From Enterococcus pallens ATCC BAA-351 (lineage in GTDB: Bacteria > Bacillota > Bacilli > Lactobacillales > Enterococcaceae): a DNA stretch of 64,000 bases. Positions 36,820 through 45,434 of the stretch are shown one piece after another. The notes below the pieces were generated by a model. It had not been told where the DNA came from. It worked only from the letters and a program-made list of their open reading frames with translations, and ran no database searches. Position 1 is the stretch's first letter, and each line of letters starts with the position of its first letter. The DNA lies in the NCBI RefSeq assembly GCF_000407485.1, contig NZ_ASWD01000002.1:620001-684000 (forward strand), written 5' to 3'. The position numbers and the translations under genes are program-made.

Positions 36820-36881
36820 CCGTTATCCTCATTTCTCTTAGGTAAGAACGCTCTTCACTCTGGTAAAAATATTTCCAGATC

Positions 36882-37565
36882 TCATTTTTTCTTCAGCTTA
36901 CTGAAAAACTTTTGCAGCAAAGAGCTTTGCTTCGCAGCAGGTTCGCTAGCCTTCTGCTCATTTCTCAACGATTTCATCAAAGTAGCATTCAGCTGCTGAT
37001 AGCTTTCTCTGGTGAAAAGTGTTTCCCCGTGATGATTAGAATATTCATCAGTCCCAATCGTCGAACCTAATGCATCCCCGGGAAAAATCCACTGGTTTTC
37101 TTCCAGCTTTTCAATTTGCTGAATAAGCGCTGCGATGGCGTGATAAAATTCCAAATGGTCTTCATAAAAACCGATCATCTGTCCATAGTCAATGGTAATC
37201 GTTGCCTCAGGATTGTGTTCCTTTTGCTGCTTAATTACGTTTATAAACGCATCATAGGTTTCCGTTAAGCAGCCATATGCCGACTCAATGTAGGTACGAT
37301 TCTTTTCTAAGTTGTCTAAATACGCTTGAATGCCTAGCTGAACTTCACCAATTTGATTCGTGGTGAACCAGTCCACATACAGCTCTTCGTAGTCATCCTC
37401 ATCCATTCCCTCTGGTTCTTTTGGAGCGGATAGCTGAACAGCTTCTGCTATTTTGGCCTGAAACGGCTGCGGACACCCGCCTAAAATCCAAAAAACTGGT
37501 AACGTATTGTTGGCCTCGAATAATTGACACTGATCATCGGTTAACAAGTAACTTCTATTCCCCAT
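36882..37565 (-). CDS. Hypothetical acidic protein
   Basis: 227 residues from ATG 37565, with GGAGG seven bases upstream; ATG 37580 lies before that site. No signal peptide or membrane helix, and no family I can name. The N-terminus (GNRSYLLTDDQ, PVFWILGG) and the DDYEELYVDW stretch are notable; the C-terminal 30 residues are basic (LQKFFSKLKKK). Stands alone upstream of the response regulator gene, with 62 bp between them, so it might be read through into that operon. Confidence 0.75.
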   Translation of the reverse strand: MGNRSYLLTDDQCQLFEANNTLPVFWILGGCPQPFQAKIAEAVQLSAPKEPEGMDEDDYEELYVDWFTTNQIGEVQLGIQAYLDNLEKNRTYIESAYGCLTETYDAFINVIKQQKEHNPEATITIDYGQMIGFYEDHLEFYHAIAALIQQIEKLEENQWIFPGDALGSTIGTDEYSNHHGETLFTRESYQQLNATLMKSLRNEQKASEPAAKQSSLLQKFFSKLKKK

Positions 37566-37733
37566 GTTTACTCCTCCCAACCCTTTTAATTCCTTAACTC
37601 ATTTTAGCAATAAATGCTAAGCATAACTATTGTTTTTCTAAAATGGCTTTACTCCGACCAACCAAAAGCAGTTATTAATCAAATTCCATCAGAAGCGCTT
37701 GTCCTCAGTTATTCATTCTCTCCAGCTAAAAAA

Positions 37734-37772
37734 TACTCCTAAAGTCAAGACAAAAATCAGTCTAAAGGAGTA
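37734..37772. terminator. Terminator-like hairpin between two divergent genes
   Basis: Outer stem TACTCCT / AGGAGTA with an inner AGAC/GTCT pairing and T tracts on both strands. No gene ends here; it may be a leader attenuator or insulator for the zinc-ribbon gene. Confidence 0.5.
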
Positions 37773-37837
37773 AGCTTTTTTCCCGAAAAATTGCTATTCT
37801 ATAAGTGTAGTTAAGCTAAATAAAGGAGAAAAAGAAA

Positions 37838-38050
37838 ATGGAAAAACGACAATACGTTTGTGACAAGTGTGGGAATCAGCATTACGAAACCGATCAGTTT
37901 CAGGCAACTGGGGGAAACTTTGCCAAAATCTTTGATGTGCAAAACAAAAAATTCCATACCATCAGCTGCTCGCAATGCGGCTACACCGAAATGTACCGCG
38001 GAGAAACATCCGATGGCTGGAACATTTTAGACTTTTTAATGAACGGTTAA
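37838..38050 (+). CDS. Small zinc-ribbon protein
   Basis: 70 residues, ATG after AAAGGAG. Two Cys pairs, CDKCG near the N-terminus and CSQCG near residue 46, form a zinc ribbon; the rest (TGGNFAKIFDVQNKKF) matches the COG3478-type predicted nucleic-acid-binding proteins of Firmicutes. Exact role unknown. Confidence 0.88.
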   Translation: MEKRQYVCDKCGNQHYETDQFQATGGNFAKIFDVQNKKFHTISCSQCGYTEMYRGETSDGWNILDFLMNG

Positions 38051-38093
38051 TCATTCGATTTAACGTATTAACATTCACATAAAACCTTACGCT

Positions 38094-38127
38094 AGCCGGA
38101 CCATTCGACGGGAAGAATGGTCCGGCT
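38094..38127. terminator. Shared terminator of convergent zinc-ribbon and ABC-F genes
   Basis: 13-bp perfect stem AGCCGGACCATTC / GAATGGTCCGGCT with an eight-base loop; TTATTTTAG follows on the plus strand, a weaker T tract on the minus strand. Confidence 0.88.
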
Positions 38128-38131
38128 TATT

Positions 38132-39601
38132 TTAGTTCTGCAAGCTTAATTTCTGCCCCTCCAGCAAATACCCCTCGTCTGCGACCCGCTCCACAAAATA
38201 CGAATCATGGGAAGTAAACAATACGGTTCCGTCATAAGCCTGAAGCAGCTCCTCCAAAGCTTCAATCGTTGTCAAATCAATAAAGTTGGTCGGTTCATCT
38301 AAAATCAGCGTATTAGACGGTTGAATGAACACCAAAGCCAGTGAAACTCTGGTCGCCTCACCACCACTCAACTCAGACAATGCTTTGGTAATATCCAGTT
38401 GAGAGAAGCCGAGCCTGTTCAGCACGCTGCGGACAATTGGTTCGGAATAGCTGGTTTGCTTCATCAAATACTGCAACAGGCTCTCAGTCCCACTATATTT
38501 GTAATCCATCTGACGATACATTCCCAAGACTACTTTTGGAGAAAGAATGATTCCCTCTCCGTTGGCTGCAATCTGGTTTAGCAAGGTGGACTTGCCCACA
38601 CCATTGTCGCCAATAATGGCGATTTTTTTACCTAATGGAAATTGGAAATCACAAGTCTCAAGCAGGATTTTGTCTCCTGGCTGCAGTGTTACCTGCTCTC
38701 CACGAATAGGAAATTTGTTGTGCAGCTCCAATGACTGGCTCTTAGGAAAAGCAATCCTTGGTTTTCCGTCCAGTGCTACTGCTTGATCCAATTGTGCCAA
38801 ACGAGATTCCATCGCTTTAGCTGATTTTTGCAGACCTTTTTGAACGGTGTCTTTTTGCTTAGAGGAGGACAAGCGATCCGGCCGAACGTTTTGCTGCTTT
38901 TTCTTAGCAGATACCTTTTCGGCTTTAGCTGCCTGTTCTTTTTTCTTGGCAATGGCTGCTTCTATTTTACTTTTTTCTTTTTGATACTTTTCAGCTGCTC
39001 GGCTCTGCTCCAACTGCTCAGCTTCTTTTTGCTGCTTATAGTCTTCATAATTGCCAATGTATTCGGTGACTCGTCCATCCTTGATTTCCCAAATGGTGGT
39101 CGCTAGCTGATTCAGAAAATAGCGGTCGTGGCTGACAAAAATCAAGGTACCATAGTAATAGCGCAGCTCCTCAATTAGAATATCGACACCCTTGCGATCT
39201 AAATGAGTCGTTGGCTCGTCCAGCAGCAGACCCATTTGATAAGTGGACAACACCTGCGCCAGTCGAAGCTTAGTAGCTTCACCCCCGCTTAAGGTTGCGA
39301 CGTCGTTTTTAGGGATCTTCAACCGTCCCATTAATTCCCAATCCATACTCTCGGAATCCGTTACTTCTATCGTTTCGGCAATTTGCGAAAAGTAGTTAAA
39401 GCTGGTTTCTCGCTGAACAGTTCCTACTTCTGGAGCCAGTTCTCCTTGAATTATTTTTAGTAAGGTAGATTTTCCCGACCCGTTGTCGCCGATAATGCCG
39501 ATGCGGTTATTCTCGTAGGCGCTCAACTCTTCAATGTGCAGCACATCTTTTGCGCCAAAGCTTTTTTGAATATTGGTTAATTTGATTGCTAAAGTTTCCA
39601 T
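38132..39601 (-). CDS. Msr-type ABC-F ribosomal protection protein
   Basis: 489 residues, soluble. Two ABC domains: GDNGSGKST and LSGGEATKLRLA in the first, GDNGVGKST and LSGGEATRVSLA in the second, with LLDEPTTHLD and ILDEPTNFID as Walker B motifs. A long Lys/Glu/Ala-rich linker (about 190-265) is the interdomain helix pair that reaches the ribosomal tunnel. Length and layout match Msr proteins such as MsrC of E. faecium, which displace macrolides and type B streptogramins. A leader peptide with terminator lies upstream, which supports drug-inducible expression. The spectrum is inference; Lsa/Vga-type would be the alternative. Confidence 0.88.
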   Translation of the reverse strand: METLAIKLTNIQKSFGAKDVLHIEELSAYENNRIGIIGDNGSGKSTLLKIIQGELAPEVGTVQRETSFNYFSQIAETIEVTDSESMDWELMGRLKIPKNDVATLSGGEATKLRLAQVLSTYQMGLLLDEPTTHLDRKGVDILIEELRYYYGTLIFVSHDRYFLNQLATTIWEIKDGRVTEYIGNYEDYKQQKEAEQLEQSRAAEKYQKEKSKIEAAIAKKKEQAAKAEKVSAKKKQQNVRPDRLSSSKQKDTVQKGLQKSAKAMESRLAQLDQAVALDGKPRIAFPKSQSLELHNKFPIRGEQVTLQPGDKILLETCDFQFPLGKKIAIIGDNGVGKSTLLNQIAANGEGIILSPKVVLGMYRQMDYKYSGTESLLQYLMKQTSYSEPIVRSVLNRLGFSQLDITKALSELSGGEATRVSLALVFIQPSNTLILDEPTNFIDLTTIEALEELLQAYDGTVLFTSHDSYFVERVADEGYLLEGQKLSLQN

Positions 39602-39642
39602 GATTTCCCTGCTCTCCTTTTGGGAAAAGAGCGCACAAAAAA

Positions 39643-39665
39643 AGAGATAGTCTGGTACTATCTCT
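39643..39665 (-). terminator. Attenuator terminator in the ABC-F leader
   Basis: Stem AGAGATAGT / ACTATCTCT with a five-base loop, followed on the minus strand by TTTTTTTG. It lies between the leader peptide and the ABC-F gene, 42 bp before its start codon. Confidence 0.92.
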
Positions 39666-39714
39666 AGCCATTTCTATTCGAACAGGAAAAAAGTATAGAC
39701 TCATCCCTTGAAAT

Positions 39715-39761
39715 CGCTCTTCCCAAGACTTTTGAATGTATTCAATTAACTATTCAAAAGT
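39715..39761 (-). promoter_or_regulatory. Alternative leader stems upstream of the ABC-F gene
   Basis: Stem 1 pairs 39728-39736 with 39753-39761 (ACTTTTGAA / TTCAAAAGT) and covers the end of the leader ORF. A long-range stem pairs 39715-39726 with 39620-39633 (CGCTCTT.CCCAA), enclosing the terminator and ending at the ABC-F ribosome binding site. A ribosome stalled in the leader would disrupt stem 1. Confidence 0.7.
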
Positions 39762-39790
39762 ACGTTGCGCAATTTCATTGATGCAGTCAT
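39746..39790 (-). CDS. Leader peptide MTASMKLRNVLLNS (macrolide-stalling type)
   Basis: 14 codons with ribosome binding site GAGGAG upstream of ATG 39790. The start MTASMKLR closely resembles ErmD-type leaders (for example MTHSMRLR), whose +X+ motif (here K-L-R, residues 6-8) stalls ribosomes bound to macrolides. A terminator and alternative stems follow, then the Msr-type ABC-F gene. Stalling would be expected to favour transcription into the resistance gene. Confidence 0.88.
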   Translation of the reverse strand: MTASMKLRNVLLNS

Positions 39791-39874
39791 GGCTTTAGCT
39801 CCTCACTTGGTTGTTTGATACCTTAAGCCTAGCGTATTCTCTGACAAAAGTAAAGTTTTCCGCCAGACAAAAAA

Positions 39875-39900
39875 AGTGCGCACCTTTTACAGTACGCACT
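39875..39900 (-). terminator. Intrinsic terminator of the LPKTG adhesin gene
   Basis: Stem AGTGCG / CGCACT, extended by weaker pairs, followed by a TTTTTTT tract on the minus strand; 9 bp after the stop codon. Confidence 0.88.
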
Positions 39901-39909
39901 CAAATTGTT

Positions 39910-42900
39910 TTAGAGATTACTGAACTTTTGTTTTCTTAACAGGAGAACAGCTGCTCCAACAATTAAAATTCCTAAAGCAGTGATCAACACTGGATTCGCT
40001 CGTTCTTCTCCCGTTTTAGGCAGCGTCTTGCCTTGAGCAGCAGGTGCTGTGCTGCGCTGTACAGTGTCCGGCAGGCTTCTGACTGTGGCTGGTGTTGTTA
40101 TGACACCTGTGCCTCCGCCAGTTGCTGAACCAGCTCCGTCACCGGTTGTTGGCAAGCTGTCTTTCACATAAACATAGGTAATGGTTTGTTCTTGCTCCTG
40201 ATAAGTGCCATTCGCATTTTCAGGCGTTTCCTTTACCTTCCAGCCAGTAATTGCTTTAGCGGTCGTTTCATATTTTTCGCCAATGATGCCTGTTTGCTGT
40301 TCAGTGTCAGCTAGTTCATTGCCGGCTTCATCCACGTAGCGAATTGCGATGGTTCCCTTATTGCTGTAAATGTAGGTGACTATTTGTGGCTCCAAGGTGT
40401 ATTTGCCCGCCTTATTGCCTAATACTTCCTTCAATACATATCCATCAAATTTCTTTTCTTCGGTCTGGTAATCTGAATTGACGGCACCAGATAAGAGAGC
40501 TGGATTCGCTAATTGCTTGCCTTCTTCGCTTAAGTAATTAACGAGTACCTTACCTTCTTGTTTCCGGTAAATCACAGTTACCTCTTGGGTCTTCTCGGTG
40601 TAGAAGCCGCTAGTTAAGCCTTTGATTTCCTTTAACGTATAAGAATCGATTGTTTTGGTAAACAGCTCCAACGGAATCGCTGTGTCGATTGGCTGTTCAT
40701 CTGAAAAGTCTTCGGCAATTTTCTTGCCGGCTTCATCCTGGTAATGAACAATCAGCTTTCCTTTACTCACATTTTTCTGATAAATGTAGGTAACCTTCGT
40801 AATTCCCTCGGCATATTCGCCGACCTCAGAGCCTTGAACTTCCTTAAGGGTGTAGCCTTCAATTTTCTTAGAAGAAGTGGTATAGGACTTGCCCACCTCA
40901 GCAATCGTCACTTCACTGTTGCGCAAAGGATGACCATCCTCGTCCTGATGCTCAACTACCAAGACACCTGTTTGTTTTCCGCTGTCTTTTTCAGCATAAA
41001 TCAAGGTCACTTCCTGATCGGCGGCTGTGAATTTCCCGCTGACAGCGCCAGTGATTCCCTTCAATACATACCCATCGAAGGCTTTCACCTCAGCAGCATA
41101 ATACTCATCCACAGCTCCAGTTAATGTCTCATCATCAGCTAATGGTGTGGTATCTTCCTTCTGATAGTGGACGATCACTTGGCCTTGTGCCGCTGGATCT
41201 TTCGTATAAACGTAGACAACCTTCGTTATTCCTGCAGCATACTTTCCATTGGGTGCGCCTTGCACTTCTTTGAAGGTGTAGCCTGGAATGTCTTTTTGCT
41301 GGGTCGTATAATCGGTGTCAATTTCTCCCATCGAAACCTCATCGCCAGCCAATGGTTTGCCTTCTTCGTCTTGATATTGAGCCAAGACAGTTCCTTTTTC
41401 TTTTACCGTCTTCGTATAAATCAAGGTAATTTCCTGCGGCTGATCACTAAAGATACCAGTAATTGAGTCGCCTTCCTTTACCCCGGAAAACACGTAGTCA
41501 TCAATTTGCTTAATTGATGCATGGTAAGTTTCTCCTAAGGCACCTGTTAACGTTTCATCTGGGCTGATGCTGACCAGCTGTTTATTTTCGTCGTAGGTCA
41601 TGTAGTGGACGATTACCGGCTCTGATTTTTTCCAAACAGCATAAAGCGTTTCATTGCCTTTAGGGATGGTGATCGAATTGCCCTCCGCATAAGTTGGGTC
41701 AGGGTCCTTGGCTGCTTCATCCTTTGACCAGCCAGCAAATTGATAGCCTTCTTTGGTTGCTTTCAGGTCAGTACCTGCAGGAATTGACTGGTTCAAATCC
41801 TTGTAGCCTACTTGATAGTAAGCAGTGGGCTGTGTCCCCTCATAGTAAATGGTACCTTCATATTTAGCCAGCTCCGTACCAAGATCAAAAATCCCGCCAT
41901 TGCTGTCATATTTAATCCAATCAATTTCAACCGATCCAATGTCAGCCTTCGCCGTTCTTGGCAAGTCCCGCTGATCTACAAATACACCCCACAGATTATC
42001 TACCTGGTCATCAGCGGCTTTTTCAGGAGCAATTGGGACAGTCGGTAAAACGATCGCATCACTAGCAGTGCCTGCTGTGATTTTGTTGTAATTGTCCACT
42101 AACCCTACTGGCGCTGTTCCGAAAACATCCGTCATAGTTGTGGTGCTTGCTGTTCCATTGTCATACCCAATGTTGGTTTCTAAATCACCGGTACCAGCGA
42201 TTGAGGTAGCATCGGCAATATTGTTTTTGCTTGCCGTTCGGGATTTATTGCCGACAAATAGATTGTTGGCATAACGTCCAGCAGAAACATTCGTTATATA
42301 GCCTGAGCTTCCAATGGCACCCCCATCGTAAACAGCTTCGTTTTCCACAAAGCTGTTATTGACATAATCAATGGCCGCTTTTCTGCCTTGAGTCATTCCG
42401 CCATTGGCATATATCTGAATGGCCCCGCCGCTGTTTCCTGAAAGATCCTGTCCCAAAGCTTTATTTTGGTAGAAGGTATTGTTCTTGAACAGCACTCCGC
42501 TGTCAATGTTGTCATTAGTTTGTATCAGAATCGCACCGCCATCATCTCCGGCAATGTTGCGTACAAAGGAGTTGCTGTCGAATAAAATCTGCGTGCCGGC
42601 TACCGTATTAAAGAAGGCGATAGCCCCACCATCCGCCAGCTTCGCTTTTCCGCTGGTAATCGTTTCTACCGATTTATTGCCTTCAAAGTAATTGTTGGTA
42701 AAGCTGAAGGTTGCGGCACTGCTAGGCTGGAAGAAATAAATCGCCCCACCTTCACCACCGACATTGCCGGTTCCAGCATAGGTGGTTTCATTGTTTAGAA
42801 ACTGACAATTACTGGCAGAAAAGTTAGCAGAATACCCTTTACAGGCAATTGCTCCCCCAGAATAACCAGAGCCGGTATTCTTATTATTGGAAAAGGTACA

Positions 42901-43380
42901 ATTAACCAATCGGGTATTCCCTGCCGTGTAAAAGGCAGCCCCATCGTCATAAGATTGAAAATTATTCACTTTGGTATTTTCTAAAATGAACTCACCCTTG
43001 TAACCAGAGATAGCTAAGGCGCGTGCATTATTACCCAATCCTTCCAGATTCATATTTTTCAAGGTTAAGGTTGAGCCGGCAGCTCCCGTGCCGCTGCCGT
43101 AGGAAAACAATTGCTTTCCCGTAGTAGATTGCAAGGTCAGGCCATTCCCGTTTACCACCACTTGATACGGCGACTCCTGCAAAGCAATCGTTGTATCAAG
43201 ATCCGTTGGAAACGAGCTGTCCAAGGTAACGGTTCGATCACTGGGTGCATTGTTCACCGCATCCTGCAAATCTGCAACCGTAGTAACCGTCATTTCATCC
43301 GCAAACGCTTTCTGTCCTGCCACGCCGAATGAAAACAGCAGCAGGCCGATTCCTAACAATCCTTTAATCCTTTTATTCAT
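39910..43380 (-). CDS. Cell-wall-anchored adhesin with beta-helix head, InlB-like module and MucBP repeats
   Basis: 1156 residues. Signal peptide about 1-28; an N-terminal parallel beta-helix region (about 30-450) with recurrent GGAI/GGAIA and NNxF motifs typical of polymorphic outer-membrane/pectate-lyase-like helices; an InlB-type (Listeria-Bacteroides) module ending in FAGWSKDEA...YAVWKK; seven MucBP-type repeats of about 65 residues (VIVHYQ...DETLTG...VTLIYT); and the sorting signal LPKTGEE (1120) with membrane helix and RKQK tail. A second LPTTGD motif at 1076 is not followed by a helix. MucBP repeats bind mucin in lactobacilli, so host mucus adhesion is likely. Single gene with its own promoter and terminator. 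Confidence 0.94.
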   Translation of the reverse strand: MNKRIKGLLGIGLLLFSFGVAGQKAFADEMTVTTVADLQDAVNNAPSDRTVTLDSSFPTDLDTTIALQESPYQVVVNGNGLTLQSTTGKQLFSYGSGTGAAGSTLTLKNMNLEGLGNNARALAISGYKGEFILENTKVNNFQSYDDGAAFYTAGNTRLVNCTFSNNKNTGSGYSGGAIACKGYSANFSASNCQFLNNETTYAGTGNVGGEGGAIYFFQPSSAATFSFTNNYFEGNKSVETITSGKAKLADGGAIAFFNTVAGTQILFDSNSFVRNIAGDDGGAILIQTNDNIDSGVLFKNNTFYQNKALGQDLSGNSGGAIQIYANGGMTQGRKAAIDYVNNSFVENEAVYDGGAIGSSGYITNVSAGRYANNLFVGNKSRTASKNNIADATSIAGTGDLETNIGYDNGTASTTTMTDVFGTAPVGLVDNYNKITAGTASDAIVLPTVPIAPEKAADDQVDNLWGVFVDQRDLPRTAKADIGSVEIDWIKYDSNGGIFDLGTELAKYEGTIYYEGTQPTAYYQVGYKDLNQSIPAGTDLKATKEGYQFAGWSKDEAAKDPDPTYAEGNSITIPKGNETLYAVWKKSEPVIVHYMTYDENKQLVSISPDETLTGALGETYHASIKQIDDYVFSGVKEGDSITGIFSDQPQEITLIYTKTVKEKGTVLAQYQDEEGKPLAGDEVSMGEIDTDYTTQQKDIPGYTFKEVQGAPNGKYAAGITKVVYVYTKDPAAQGQVIVHYQKEDTTPLADDETLTGAVDEYYAAEVKAFDGYVLKGITGAVSGKFTAADQEVTLIYAEKDSGKQTGVLVVEHQDEDGHPLRNSEVTIAEVGKSYTTSSKKIEGYTLKEVQGSEVGEYAEGITKVTYIYQKNVSKGKLIVHYQDEAGKKIAEDFSDEQPIDTAIPLELFTKTIDSYTLKEIKGLTSGFYTEKTQEVTVIYRKQEGKVLVNYLSEEGKQLANPALLSGAVNSDYQTEEKKFDGYVLKEVLGNKAGKYTLEPQIVTYIYSNKGTIAIRYVDEAGNELADTEQQTGIIGEKYETTAKAITGWKVKETPENANGTYQEQEQTITYVYVKDSLPTTGDGAGSATGGGTGVITTPATVRSLPDTVQRSTAPAAQGKTLPKTGEERANPVLITALGILIVGAAVLLLRKQKFSNL

Positions 43381-43764
43381 TTTTTTCCCCTCACATTTCT
43401 GTTAAAAATTATTTTGTCCATTAATTCACAAAAAGTAATTTGATCGCTTCACTTCCCTCATAGATTCAGACCAAAAATCATTTTCTGACCCTATAACATT
43501 ATTTTAATTTTATTTTATGGGATTTAACTTGCTTTTTCAACACATTATTTTATAATTCACTTATTTTTTCGTTTAATCAGCTTTAATTAAAGATTATTGT
43601 TTAGAGCTAAATTAACAAAAAACATTTAACTTATTTCTCAAAACCAATCGATTTATTATCACTCATAAAATTACTAACGTTATTTAAAGACAAAGGCCTT
43701 TGGGAATAATAATCAGAAATTCTTTTGCGTTTTCTTACGTAACTTAAACACGAAACACAAAAAA
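43381..43764. other. AT-rich leader and promoter region of the adhesin gene
   Basis: No gene seen. Holds the adhesin promoter at 43512-43540, giving an untranslated leader of about 125 bases; the rest is AT-rich without clear repeats. Confidence 0.55.
43512..43540 (-). promoter_or_regulatory. Sigma-A promoter of the adhesin gene
   Basis: Minus strand: -35 TTGAAA, 17-bp spacer, -10 TAAAAT. Confidence 0.7.
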
Positions 43765-43799
43765 GCTGAACAAGAGCAGCGAGTGCTAACTTGTTCAGC
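43765..43799 (-). terminator. Intrinsic terminator of the aldo/keto reductase gene
   Basis: 10-bp perfect stem GCTGAACAAG / CTTGTTCAGC, then TTTTTTG on the minus strand. Confidence 0.92.
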
Positions 43800-43821
43800 A
43801 AAGGTCAATTGTATTTAGTTG

Positions 43822-44667
43822 CTAGTCAAATTCTTCATATTCATTTGGATCTTGTCCATCCACACGACCCTCTGGCTTGTTCAGCTGATTGATCGCCGCT
43901 ATTTCTTCCTCGGTCAAATGAAAATCAAAAACGGCGAGATTGTCCCGTTGACGTTGCGGATTGCTGGATTTTACTACTGGTAAAATTCCGCGATCCAAGT
44001 GCCAGCGAATGACAATTTGCCCCGGGGTTTTATCATATTTTTCCGCCAACTTTTTCAATATGTCTTCTTCCAGCGAAACCGTGCCGCGACCTAATGGACT
44101 CCACGCCTCGGTGACAATACCACGACGTTTGTTCTCAGCCAGCCGTTTTTCCTGCACCCAGTAAGGATGAATCTCAATCTGGTTGACTGCCGGTGTGACA
44201 CCCGTTTCTTCAATGATGCGATCCAAATGCTCGGGTTCAAAATTCGACACCCCAATGGAGCGGATCAAGCCCATTTTCTGAGCAGTGATCAAGGCCTGCC
44301 AAGCCTCTACATAATGATCTCGCTTTGGCAGCGGCCAGTGGATCAAATACAAATCAAAATAGTCCAAGCCCATCCGACGCAGCGATTCTTGAATCATCAT
44401 CAAGGCATCGTCATAGGTATGATATTTCCCTGGTAATTTAGAGGTTACAAAAAGCTCTGCCCGCGGTACACCTGAGCGGCGAATCGCTTCACCCACAATG
44501 CCCTCATTGTCATAGTTCGTGGAAGAATCGATTAAACGATACCCGCTTTGAATCGCTGTAATAATCTGGTTCATCCCATGGTCTCCGCGAATCGCTACTG
44601 TCCCTAAGCCTAAAGCTGGCAATTTGTGTCCATCATTCAATGTAATCATTGGTGCTGTCATTTGCAA
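43822..44667 (-). CDS. Aldo/keto reductase, 2,5-diketo-gluconate reductase type
   Basis: 281 residues. Catalytic tetrad visible: Asp and Tyr in LIDSSTNYDNE, Lys in VTSKLPG, His in YLIHWPLP; C-terminal KSSNPQRQRDN binds the NADPH phosphate. Single gene with its own terminator. General carbonyl reductase; substrate unknown. Unlike the aldo/keto reductase of the PTS operon it belongs to the short, DkgA-like group. Confidence 0.92.
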   Translation of the reverse strand: MQMTAPMITLNDGHKLPALGLGTVAIRGDHGMNQIITAIQSGYRLIDSSTNYDNEGIVGEAIRRSGVPRAELFVTSKLPGKYHTYDDALMMIQESLRRMGLDYFDLYLIHWPLPKRDHYVEAWQALITAQKMGLIRSIGVSNFEPEHLDRIIEETGVTPAVNQIEIHPYWVQEKRLAENKRRGIVTEAWSPLGRGTVSLEEDILKKLAEKYDKTPGQIVIRWHLDRGILPVVKSSNPQRQRDNLAVFDFHLTEEEIAAINQLNKPEGRVDGQDPNEYEEFD

Positions 44668-44828
44668 ATTCCTCCTTTAGTAATATGGCTGACCTTCATT
44701 TTTAAGGCAAACATGCTTGTTTTCCTGAATTCAAAAAACAGCCCTCGCCATGAAAATCAACTCTCCACCTTCAACTCTACCACTCATAGGACCACACGTT
44801 AAATTTGCTGTTTATAGGGACGAAAAAA

Positions 44829-44864
44829 GCGCACTCTCTTTTTTAGCTGAGAAAGTGCACCTTT
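44829..44864 (-). terminator. Intrinsic terminator of the GNAT gene
   Basis: GTGCACTTTCTC pairs with GAGAGTGCGC (small bulge), then TTTTTT on the minus strand. Confidence 0.8.
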
Positions 44865-44865
44865 T

Positions 44866-45366
44866 TTATTGCTCTGTTTTCCAAATTAGCTTTTCCGACT
44901 GAGTGGTTATTCCACCAATCGTATCTTCAAAATACTTCAAGTGAAGGGCACCTAGTTTGCTGTACACCGCTCGGGCTTGGTCGTTGCCTCGCAGGATACA
45001 AATAGTGACCTGCTTTCCTTCCTGTCTGGCATCAGCTAAGATTTCTCGCAGCAGTAAAGAACCAATCCCTCGGTTGCGGAACGACGAGGAAACATGAAGA
45101 GAATCAACATAGATCGTATTTTCCAGCTCAGACTCTTTTGATACAGCAACAAAGCCGGCAATTTGTCCTTCTGCCATTGCAACCAGTAAGGTCGTTTCTT
45201 GCGTTGCCAAAAACTTCGCCCATTGCTTTTCACTATCTGCTGGATTCATCGCCTGCAGAAACGCCTCAGGTAAAATTTGTTTATACGTGTGCTGCCAATT
45301 CTCTGTATAAATAGCAGCAATTGCCGGCAAATCAGTCACCTGTGCCGGACGCAATTCAACGGTCAT
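44866..45366 (-). CDS. GNAT-family N-acetyltransferase
   Basis: 166 residues. Acetyl-CoA loop FRNRGIGSLLL (R-x-x-G-x-G) near residue 97 and the conserved C-terminal GNDQARAVYSKLGA. N-terminal YTENWQHTYKQILPEAFL resembles PhnO/RimI-like small-molecule acetyltransferases. Substrate unknown. Single gene. Confidence 0.9.
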   Translation of the reverse strand: MTVELRPAQVTDLPAIAAIYTENWQHTYKQILPEAFLQAMNPADSEKQWAKFLATQETTLLVAMAEGQIAGFVAVSKESELENTIYVDSLHVSSSFRNRGIGSLLLREILADARQEGKQVTICILRGNDQARAVYSKLGALHLKYFEDTIGGITTQSEKLIWKTEQ

Positions 45367-45434
45367 AGAATCCCTCCTCGAAAATATTTCCTATCATAAG
45401 CGATGCAGACGGATTGTTCAAGTTGAATCTGCTG

